DNA of 64,000 nt from Campylorhamphus procurvoides. Taxonomy: Eukaryota; Chordata; Aves; Passeriformes; Dendrocolaptidae. The notes beneath the pieces were generated by a model. The model was not told where the DNA came from and did not search any database. It saw only the letters and a program-made list of their open reading frames with translations. The stretch lies in assembly GCA_013396655.1 (NCBI GenBank), contig WBMV01004345.1, positions 372,001 through 436,000 on the forward strand, read 5' to 3'. Positions 11,858-21,410 of this stretch are shown here, piece after piece. The position numbers and the translations under genes were made by a program. Within the stretch, counting starts at the first letter, position 1; every line of letters starts with the position of its first letter.

Positions 11858-13787
11858 TGTTTAATAATAATTAGACAAGATATGTAATAAATGACTAAGA
11901 AATAAAGATTAGTAGATGATTATGAAATAAACACAAAAACAAGTCAGTCTGTTATAATATTTTCTCCATTGCTATTTTACTGCAGCTTAGAAACTTCTTG
12001 AATGTAAATTATATCCAATTGTTTAAGTTTATTGTCCTTAATGCATTTTTCTTTTGTTAATTTGTCTGATCACTATTTGAATGCACCCATACTTTTGAAA
12101 TCCAGAGCATCCTTTTGCATCGAGTTCCTCAGCTATTTAAGCAGTAGATGGGTATCTGTTTCTCTTTAATTCTGCCTAGTTTAGTAGGGATTAATATGTC
12201 TTCCTGGTAAATGAGCAGTTCTGGCAATATCAGTTTGATCAGCCAGTCAGACTGCCCAGAGTACTTTACCTTAGATCGTAAACTGTTCATGAGTTAGAAC
12301 ACCTCTTGTATCTTCAGTACTTGGGTCAATTTGTAAGAGCTTCTGTAGCAGACTGTTAAATTAGTCTCATATTTGGCATTAGCAAGTAATTAGCTCCCAT
12401 GTCAGATGAGCTGGGACTGTGCAGGGTAACTCTACCTTCTCTATCAGGAGGATAGAATCCTAGAACACTAAACATTTTGACTGAGGAAATTCCTGGTTAT
12501 TATAAGAGCCTATGAGATTGAATCTCCTGTTCTTTTCCTTTTAACATTGCTGTTAAAGCTGCATGGGTTTTGTTAAATTTCAGACAGGAAGATGGGGGAA
12601 CATGGTGAGCTCAATTAGTGACAAGATGCTTGTGTTCATAAGTTCTTCTGAACTAAGTATCTATTGTGTGATTACCTGTCACTGTGAAGACCTGGATCCA
12701 GTGACATAGGTATTCTAGATTCCTAATAAAACATATATATATATATAATTACAGATTTTTCAAATCTGATTGTTACTTTTTTCATCTTGGCAGCCCCAGG
12801 AAATATTCACCTTTGCTCTTTGGATTGTTAAAATGTTTCCTCTGGCCCTTAGCTTTGACTGCAGCTTTTCAGAAACAAAGACTCCAGTTCATTGTTCTTC
12901 TGTACTGGCTTCTTCTGCCAAACTGCTCCAAGACTTTGGCCACTGTATTTCCCTAGGCAGCTGTTCATCTTTCAACTTGTAAAAGGCTTCTATCAAATCT
13001 GTCTCCACAGACTAGGAAAGCAATTAATTCTGTAGTAAGCACCATTGCTAACCTGCTGTCCTTTTCTACCTCAGAAGTTAGGAAGATTTTACCCTCTGAT
13101 TATGGGCTTCAGCTTGGGGAAACTCCAGATTCTTTGATTTGGGTGAAATCTGACCAAGGAAGGCTTGATCACAAACTGCTTTTCCAAAGGTGGTTCATCA
13201 AGAGATCATACTTCATGCTCAGAGATACATCAAAATTCTTTGTCATGTAGTAAACACAATAAAAGTCTATTGCATCAAAGTGTCATGTAAGTGTAAAGTA
13301 ATTGAAGATTTCCATATTCCAACTGGACCCTCTTCTTCTTCTTGGAAGAGGGTGTAATCTGTGTAGACAGAGCTTGATTTGCAGGAAATAAACTTTTGTA
13401 TGACTGCCTTCAATCTCAGTGTTTCTGCTTGATTGTCTGGAGCTCAACTCAGAACAGCAGTCATGTGGTGAGAAGCCTGAAAAGACAGTACTCCTGTCTT
13501 TTCTGGCCAGAAAAGTACTGCATTTGCCCTCTCCCCTTCCCAAATCTATTAGGTTGGATTAGATTAACAATGGTGAGATATTCATAGGAACCTTTTAGGT
13601 TTTGAGAGTAGAATATACTCAGAATATATTTCAAAATGTTCTCTGCCAGTGTTGCCTTAAGGAAGGGGAAAAAAAACCTTTCCAAGACAACTTTATATGG
13701 GTAAAGCAGAGAAGAGTTCTTTTACTTATAGGGTTTTGGGGTACAGAGTATAAAAGAGTATATTAAGTATAAAAAGTATAAAGAGTA
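11858..13787. other. Non-coding sequence with a short (AT)n tract
   Basis: No gene is recognisable. A small AT dinucleotide run lies at 12732-12747. Open frames at 12770-12982 and 13283-13685 have no recognisable motif and overlap each other on opposite strands. The segment 13746-13787 contains several AGTATAAA-like units just left of the putative LTR. Confidence 0.55.
12732..12747. repeat. (AT)n microsatellite
   Basis: About seven uninterrupted AT units start in ACATATATAT. The tract is short but pure, so likely to vary in length between individuals. Confidence 0.8.
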
Positions 13788-14821
13788 CAACACGTGTTGA
13801 TAAGTAAGAGATAGAAAAGACCGGTGCTAGGATGAACTCATGGCCTCAGGAATACCAGGTGAGCACTTTTCCGAGCACCCCCGCTTCAAAACATGCAGAG
13901 TAAATTAATCCATTCCTTTCATTTAATTCCGGGCTGTTTCCAGCCAAACCCCCTGAGCCACCCTGCTATGTCTTACCGAAGCAAGCAAGGGACAACCCGT
14001 CCCTCCCAGGTGAAAAACCCTTTCACCCAACAGGCTGGGAACATGACTCTTGCAACATCTGGGCCCAAGTCTTTTTACCTCCCAACCCACAATAAACCAG
14101 GGAGAAACTCCCTTTTGCAGCTGCATCCCTGCAGCTCAGCTACCCCCAGCTCTTGCTGGTACCCAGTTCCCATTACCGGTCTCGTCTTCCTTCAAGCAGG
14201 ACTTGAGGTTCTTGAGGTTCGGTCAGGGAGAACAAGGGAAGGGAAACATCTTCTTCCCCCACCAGGAGAGCAAGAGAGGGAAACCCCCTGCTTTGCAAGC
14301 AGAGCTCCTCTGAGCTCTTTCCCCGCCACCCCCCCTTTTGGGCAGGGAACACTGGGCACTACACCAGGCTGGGCAGCAGAGACTGTGTGTGTGTGAGAGA
14401 GAGAAAATCTCAATAAAGTGTAGGAGAGCTGGAGAAAGCAGGAAAGCCCCCATCAACGTGGCAGCATGCTAATTTTGTAACTATACTCAATTATCATATC
14501 TAAAGGCCCCATCCAATCTAAGATACGTCCATGCCCAGAACTTCCCTTGGTTCCACCTCTCCTAGAATTGAGTTGGAGGTCTTAAGACCCCTTTGCCTTA
14601 TTGGAGCTTCTCCAACGTTGCTGGGCTTTGCTTTCTTGTTTTGACTAACATGGTATCTAGTTGCCTTAGCTCTGGTACATGTTTTCCTTGTGCAGTGTTC
14701 TAGCTATTATCTGACCCTTAAGACAGCTAACACAGGGTCAGAGGTTGTTAGCTATGCTATATGTGAGAAGTATACCTAGAAGTATAAAAATCTACAAATT
14801 CATGAAAACCCTACGGCAACA
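13788..14821. mobile_element. Putative solitary LTR of an endogenous retrovirus
   Basis: A GC-richer block of about 1 kb sits abruptly in AT-rich sequence. Read from 13795 it begins TGTTG and at 14817-14821 ends CAACA, giving the TG...CA ends and short inverted termini typical of LTRs. On the plus strand it carries AATAAA at 14089-14094 and at 14411-14416. I see no matching target-site duplication, no primer-binding site, and no gag, pol or env remnant next to it, so a solo LTR is the simplest reading. Orientation is unresolved: the poly(A)-type signals favour plus, but the sequence after them is long for a U5. Another shared motif, TAGGGTTTT, occurs inverted at about 13722 and 14808, so the true left edge may lie near 13715. 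The family is not named. The 167-codon frame (13893-14396, +) inside it has no recognised domain. Confidence 0.45.
14710..14753. repeat. Two interleaved perfect inverted repeats
   Basis: TCTGACCCT (14710-14718) is the reverse complement of AGGGTCAGA (14734-14742). AGCTAACA (14725-14732) is the reverse complement of TGTTAGCT (14746-14753). The arms interleave, which is the topology of an H-type pseudoknot with 9-bp and 8-bp stems and connecting loops of 6, 1 and 3 bases. At DNA level GGGTCA/TGACCC also resembles everted nuclear-receptor half-sites. The pairings are read directly; any RNA role is inferred. Confidence 0.6.
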
Positions 14822-15520
14822 CCAGAAAGAAAATCTTCTCCCTTTTTATATTTAATGAAATTTCAGATTTTTTGAAATTAACAGATCTTAAGCAGATAAT
14901 ATCTAGTATTTTAACTGGTGCACAATGACAAGGACTTTTGATAGCACTTGGGATTCTTCTTTAGTCCTCAGAAGAAACAATAGATGCCACAGCTGTATTT
15001 CTCAGAATGGGAACACGAGCATCCATGGAGTGAGATGGGCAGGTGTGGTGTTTGGTTTAGAAATGATGGGCTGGGATGTATAAAAAGGGCAGTGGTTCAA
15101 AGAAGAGGCCAGAATGAAGGAGAGAATGAGTATATTTCAGTTTCATTAACTATACCAGTATAAGCCTCTTTCGGGGGGGTAGAATTTGGCATTGTATTCC
15201 TTACCTCTAAGAAGTTAAATTTTGGCCTGTCTAGGGTTAGAAATGCTGTGCTACCATAACAAGCAATAGTTGAGAGAGATTGTTTTTCACATTCTACCTC
15301 TGAGACTCCTTAAAACATCGTGGGAGGTTCTGCTGGGGTTCTGCCAGCTTTCTTTGGCATAAATCCTGACACAAATGCATGGCACTAGGAAGTCTGCTGG
15401 GAGGAAAGGTTATAGCAGTACAAAACTGCTGCAATATCCCTTGCACCAAAGGATGTTCCAAGAGGTCTCTGCAAAACAAAGGGTGGAAGTTTTAAAGGTG
15501 GGCAAGCTTGACTTGCAGGT
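14822..15520. other. Non-coding spacer between putative LTR and CR1
   Basis: No gene or repeat is recognised. A G7 run occurs near 15173. The frames at 15294-15479 (minus) and 15375-15605 (plus) overlap on opposite strands, run into or lie beside the CR1 copy, and show no motif. Confidence 0.5.
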
Positions 15521-16202
15521 GTGGAGAATCCAAAAACATTTGAGGTTGGAAGGGACCTCTGGACATTGTATTGTGCAAACTCCCTGCAACAGCAGGGTCA
15601 ACTAGAGCAGCCTGTGCACTGTTATATCCAGATGAATTTTGACTATCTCCAAGAGTGGACACTCTATAACCTACCTGGGCAGCCTGTTCCAGTGCTCACC
15701 CTCATGGAAAAAAAAGTGTTTCCCAAAGAACCATGTTTGTATCCATCACTTTTTGTCCTGTCACTGGGTACCACTGGTTCATTCTTCTTTATACTCTGCC
15801 TTTAGATATTTGTAGACATTGATGAAATCCCCTCTGAGCCTTCTCTTCTACAGACTAAACAATTTCACCTGTCTTAGCTTTTCCTCATATGAGAAATGCT
15901 CCAGTGCCCTCATCATCTTTGTGTTCTTCACTTGACTTTCTCCAGTAGCTGAATGTCTTTCCTGTACTGAGGAACACAGAAATAGACACAGCACTCAGTT
16001 GTGGCCTCTCCAAGGGCAGGACAGAGCACTTCCCTTGACCTGCCGGCAATATTCCTCCCAAAGCAGCGAAGGATCTGTAACAGTTCTTTGCTGCAAGGGC
16101 GCATTGCTGGCTTATGTTTAACTGGTGTCCCCCAGCACACTCAGGTCCTTTTCTGCAAAGTTGCTGTCCAGCCGCTTGGCCCGTGGCATACACTGGTGTA
16201 TC
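15521..16202 (-). mobile_element. CR1 LINE, 5'-truncated, minus orientation
   Basis: The plus strand starts with the inverted CR1 tail: a decayed AGAATCCAAAAAC, then TGAGGTTGGAAGGGACCTCT at 15540, then AACAGCAGGGTCAACTAGAG. It continues through GGGCAGCCTGTTCCAGTGCT, CCCCTCTGAGCCTTCTCTTC and AGCACACTCAGGTCCTTTTC to about 16202, all in the order expected of reverse-complemented CR1 ORF2 and 3' UTR. Beyond 16202 the match fades. Base changes and small gaps are more numerous than in the copy at 4069, suggesting an older insertion. All open frames over it are shadows. Confidence 0.9.
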
Positions 16203-19200
16203 TCTTGCTGACAGTGCTCTGCTGGAACACCTGCATTCTCATCAGTCTGTTTATCCTGCCATAAAGCCTGAGAGAGATGCAGCACTGACATGATCTCTTA
16301 TTCTGTGACTTTGTGGAGGGAATTGTAATTCCCTTGTCAATGCACCTCCTTTAATAAAATACCTCCATTCTTGGAGACAGAGCTTTAGTGGTCTTCATAA
16401 TGACAAAGGATCATTTACCTTTCCTGGATAAGTTACTTGGCAGATGTTCCTACTGGATCCTGAGTCTTGGGCCTAAGGATGCCATGGATAGTTTTGCAAT
16501 GCCTAGGGCAGAATGCAGAAAGAAGATGAACATGTCTTCAACTCAGTTGCCAAGTAGGGAAACTTTGCCCAGGACAAAAAGAAAACACAAAAAGAAAACA
16601 AAGAGAAGCAAGACTAATGAAGTAGGTCATGACAGGGAAATCTTTTTTGCAACCTATCACAGAATGGGGCTTTGCAAAGATGATGTAATCCGACAAAGCT
16701 GGAAGAACGGTATTGCACAGTCTGCTTGGAGATTTTGATAGAAATCCTCATGCTAAATCAGACAGAATTTAAATCTGTGTTATTGACCAGCAGAGACCTA
16801 GACTTGAAGTTATCAGAAATAACAAAAGTCCAATACAGATTTTTATATCAAATTGCTTGCAAAATTCTAAGCAGGAAAAAGAGACTGCGGCTGTGGTTGC
16901 ATGATTGTTAATACCAGATCTAAGTCCTGGAGAAACATCCAGCAAGACAAATTAGATCTGGATCAGTCACAAGCACACAAGTGCATTTCTGTCTATTTAA
17001 TCAGAACATAGTATTAGGTTTGTGCCAGTTTTTTTACTTTTGCACTGATTTTATGATGATTGCAGAAAGGCAGGCAATATCCGATCCATAATAAAACCCA
17101 GTAATTCACGTGTTTTTGAATATGAACCAGAGTGAGTTTAAGCTCTTATGTAAAATGTGTAGACACAGCATTTTTTACCTGGTTACTTATGAATCCTTAA
17201 GTTACATCTGTTGTCTCCTATAATGACAGTATGATTTTTTCCTAAAACAAAGGTCTTACTGACAGACCTACAAGTGGAATTACACACATTTCTGGTAAAA
17301 AGAAAGGTAATTTCTTGGTACTGCCATGTGCAAGCAGGAGGTCCTGCTCACAGGACTGAATGCAGGCATGCAAATGAAGAGCTCACTGCAACATCCCAAC
17401 TACTGCTGGGTTTACTACAACAGCCAGACTGAACTAAGAGGGCTCAGTCATGATAGCTGCATCTTGCCTCTAGAAGTACTTACTACTAAGATGCAAAAAG
17501 CAGTTACTGTGGTTATACAAAATGTCTTAACCAGAGGAAGCATCTTGGCTGTGGTGTTTAGTTCTCCTAGTACTGTTGTCTGGCTTGGCCACACCACCCC
17601 TGACCTTTCTTCTCTGCCTGCTGTTTTGACATTTATGGCTAAAAAGGTCTCTTTTGACTGTGCCATACAGTCATAATTTAGAAAGCAACTAAAAGCAGTG
17701 TCTTAAGCAGGTTGATGTTGGTGCAGGTCACTGAAGTCTCATAGTAGCAGTAGTAGTCCCATGTGCAGTGTCTGCCTTTGTCACCAAGGGTGTTGTCAAC
17801 AAAAGCTACATTTTCTGCCACTGTTTGCTGCTCTTCTGCCTCACCTTTAAGTCTGTGTTTTTCTTGTTTGTTTTTCTTTTTTTTTCAAGGAAGCAACATT
17901 GAACTTTAACAGCAATTCCCATCTATGTCAACTGTTGCTAAAAGGACAGTTCTTACCATCTTTAGTATCACCTGAAAGATTACCATGACTGTTTCCCTTT
18001 AAAAATGTCTCTATAAGGGAAGAGGAATAAGGGGCAGTTACTATGAAAGCATGAGTTAATACTTTAAAATTTTGGTTCTTTGAATGTTTTTCCATTTTAT
18101 CTTTAATAAAAGGCTGTAGTGGTCCTTAACAGTTCCTGTTGCTGGGACTAAGAGTTTGAAGATTAGAATCTTTTTTTCTTAGTGTTAGACAGCAACAAGA
18201 TAGGCAGTACCCAAGTCTACTTCTTCCAGGAAAAATAATCCAAATAATTTCTCTAAATGCCAGACTTCAGGCATAAGCAGGTCCCCTTAGCTCCATGTTC
18301 TCACCATCTACTAAAAGTGCCCTCTGGACTCTCAGAGATAAAAAAGCCTCCATATTTCATTTAACCTGAAATGAATGTTTAAAGTAAAAAACCGAACTTG
18401 CTGGAGTCCTAGTTTCAGGGTGGGCTTTAACTCCCACCTTTAACTCCCTCTCTCCCCACCCCCAGCTCTACCTAGGTAACAAATCCTCAGTTTATATTTT
18501 CCAGAAGCATAAATCATAATCCAAAATCTTAATATTTTTTTTCTCGGTGCTGCAGCTGACAACAAAAAGTCTCTCAGGACTGTATTTTCCCTCCTCGTAG
18601 GGAAGAGCAGAAGGGAAAGAAAATTCAGCCAATCTCAACATTACTTGTGAATCTGTAACTAACTGGCTTAACTTCATCATTATGAGTTACACCTGTTCTG
18701 ATTCTGGTCATGTTGACACGGTAATGGGAAGACAAAATCCAACTCAACGATGCATGAAGGAAGTGGCTAATACTTATTGTAACCCCTTTCCATTAGCCTA
18801 AACATAATAGAACTGCAGTGAAGTAAAAACTGCCTTGTTATCAATATTTTATTTTGTTGCAAGAAAATATAAGCAGAGATGTAAACCTGCCTTGGTATAG
18901 CAGTCTACAGAATGAAATTACTGAGAAAACAAAGAAGGTACTAGAAAGGAATTCATAGACTATACAGAATGCCTTATTAGTGAAAATTAGTTGTCTGATA
19001 ACTTTGTGCCTGATAGCAAAGGTTTAGGTCTATAAAGGAGATAAGCAAAATCTCTCATGCTTTTTCTTTTTAGCTCTTTCCTTTCTCTCTTTCTCATTTC
19101 TAACTTTAAGTAGGGCTTTGGCTCCACCCTTTGATCATTTAAAGGAGAAAAAGGTCTTTTTATGTTAGAAATGTTTGGCCTTCCTCAATTTTATAGAAGA

Positions 19201-20424
19201 TATCTATAAACGATTGTGAATCTCAAAATGCCCTTGGTATAAATCAGTCAAGTTATAAAATCTTCTGTAGTTAGCAGCACATGAGAACAGGCCTATCAAC
19301 ATCATCAGAGAGCAATTTCTAATTCCTAGCCCAAATTATCACAGACCTGTTCACAGTTGAATATACTGGGACAGGGCTTCCCTGTCTTAACTGGCTGGTC
19401 TCTGTTTAGCATGATGTAGCCAGAAGAGAAATATTGAAAATTTAACAAAGACTTCATTTATCAAAAACATTCACTTGTCATTGTAGACAAGTAGGTGCTA
19501 ATAAATACCAGAAAAACACCAGTAGTTTAAATAGTATTAACAAATATCCCTTCCTTCCTTAATTGGTGTGTGCTACAAAGGAACTGAATCTTGAATGTAC
19601 AACCAAATGTTAAAAGTTGTTTCCAAGCCTTACTCTCTACTCAATGAGACATCAAACTGTTGTCACCCAATCCTTTTTACTTTATTTTTTAGTTCAATTC
19701 TTTGATCATTCCCCTCTGACATGGTTCCTGCTGTACCAGATTAGCTAGCAGCAAGTTGCTAGCTAGATGAAAAAACCCTTTAATGGGGTCTGTTTAGTAC
19801 TTCATCTGTAAATCATTTATGTAAAGAAAATGTAACCAAGTCACAAATTGGCAGATAATTTCTTAGACATTTGTGTTGCTTATGAAATTATTACCCGGCT
19901 TTCCCTTTTGCTAAATACTCTCTGAAATGTTGATGTAAACATTTTGTTTAAAGAAAAACATACAGAAGAAGATTGGAGCAAGCTATTTTTTCTTTGAGAA
20001 AACAACATACCTCAAACAAAGAAAATGCACTCCCTCTAATCCACTGGAAGTCAGTAAAGCAACTGATGTGGTGGAATAAGGAAAAAGACTATTTGAGTTG
20101 GAAAGATGGAAGCTGGTACAAGTAGCAGTGGAACTGTTCAGAAGATAAGAAGTAAGACATGAAAGAAGGGGCCAGAAAAATTATTAGGATTGTAGCCTTA
20201 AGAAAAGCATCTTCCAGTACACAAAGGATTTGGAAATGGAAACCATGGGCATTATTGCTTGGTTGAGACTATTTCTGTATTATTTTTTGTTGGTACAGTC
20301 TAGAGACCTAGAGGAAAAGATAGCTGGGGTTACTGAAGAAACAAGAGGAAAGATCCTTTTGAGGACTCAAATCTGATTAAATATTAGGAATCAGACAGTT
20401 GAGTTTTAAGATCACTGCAGGAAG
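16203..20424. other. Non-coding block
   Basis: About 4.2 kb with no recognised gene. Two 116-codon plus-strand frames occur: 16388-16738, with a lysine-rich middle (RTKRKHKKKTKRSK), and 17326-17676. Neither shows a known domain or good flanking splice signals. A palindromic motif is listed at 19742-19765. Confidence 0.55.
19742..19765. repeat. Perfect inverted repeat, 9-bp arms
   Basis: TAGCTAGCA (19742-19750) and TGCTAGCTA (19757-19765) are exact reverse complements separated by six bases (GCAAGT). It could form a small hairpin or cruciform. No neighbouring gene suggests a use. Confidence 0.7.
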
Positions 20425-21410
20425 GAAACGAGTCAGTATTGGAGACTCCCAGTGATCAGTGCTAGTACCATTCTTACTCAACACCTTCATTAGTGATCTG
20501 GAGAAGGGAGAGTGCAATGAAATCTCCAAGTTCATGGACTTTCAGATTTACAAATGACACACTGGTAAACAAAAACTCTGAAAAGACCTTGCAAAATTAA
20601 GCGAAATACAAAAATATGTCAAATGAACTTTATTATAGATAAATGTATAGTAATGTATTTGCAGAAAACTGAATTAAAATGTACATACAGCTGATCTTGT
20701 AATTGCAACACTGATTTCAGTTCTCTGAAGGAATTGGCTCAATGCACAGTGTCAGCCAGAAAGCAAAACTTCTCAGGCATGGTCAGGAAGAGTTCTGGTA
20801 TCAAGACAGGGTATCATTTGCTGTTATGTAAGACCTTAAAGCACTCACATCCGAAGTACAGCGTGCCATTCTGGTCTCTATAGAGACAGCTGTGGAAGAG
20901 GGCAACTGAACTTATTGAGGGGCTGACAGCTGTTGTACTGCAAGGAAAGACTGAAAAGACTAGGACCTTCCAACTAGGAGGGGTAAAACCTGAATGTGTT
21001 ACACCTGATGCTTGCAGGAAATGCATTTGTTATTCCACAAATGCAGCAACAGTTGATCTAGGGACACTCACTAGCAACAAATAGCAACAAATAAAAGCTG
21101 AGAAAAATGGAATTTTTTTACATGGTGGATGGTGAACTTGCTAAACTGTTGCCACAAGAGATTGTGCAGACAAGACAAATGGTATCATCAGGTGGAAAAG
21201 ATGCTTGGAGAAAATCCAACAAGGCCAAGGCAGATGCCTTGAGATCCCTAATCCAAACAGAGAATTTGCTGGGAGGGCAAGAGAAGAATGAGCTTCAGGG
21301 AGTGGCTGGCCTAATGTGCTCACCTGTGCTAAAAGCAGAGTCTCTGATGTGGCTGGAGACAGGCTGATTGGAAAGTCTGACCCAGCAGGATGTGTCCTGT
21401 GCTTTTGTGT
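20425..21410 (+). mobile_element. Ancient CR1 LINE, plus orientation, highly degraded
   Basis: Blocks in CR1 sense order are visible. GATCAGTGCTAGTACCATTC and AGTGATCTGGAGAAGGGAGA (20455-20510) are the reverse-transcriptase region. CCATTCTGGTCTCTATAGAG follows at 20869 and GGACCTTCCAACTAGGAGG at 20963. TTGCCACAAGAGATTGTGCA at 21150 belongs to the conserved ORF2 end, and GTCTGACCCAGCAGGATGTG at 21376 matches the 3' UTR of old families (TGGTCTGACCCAGTATGGC). Reading frames are destroyed. The tail style differs from the TTCTGTGATTCT copies, marking an older lineage similar to the fragment at 11746-11857. Confidence 0.7.

Noticed and set aside
13893..14396. 167-codon plus-strand frame
   Set aside because: It lies inside the GC-rich putative LTR, where stop codons are rarer; no known retroviral or host domain and no start context of note.
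16388..16738. 116-codon frame with a lysine-rich stretch resembling a nuclear localisation signal
   Set aside because: The basic stretch comes from an A-rich run (AAAAAGAAAACACAAAAAG); such runs give Lys/Arg by composition alone.
20040..20424. Possible leftward extension of the ancient CR1
   Set aside because: A few words (AAAGCAACTGATGTGG) recall CR1 ORF2 but order and spacing do not hold.
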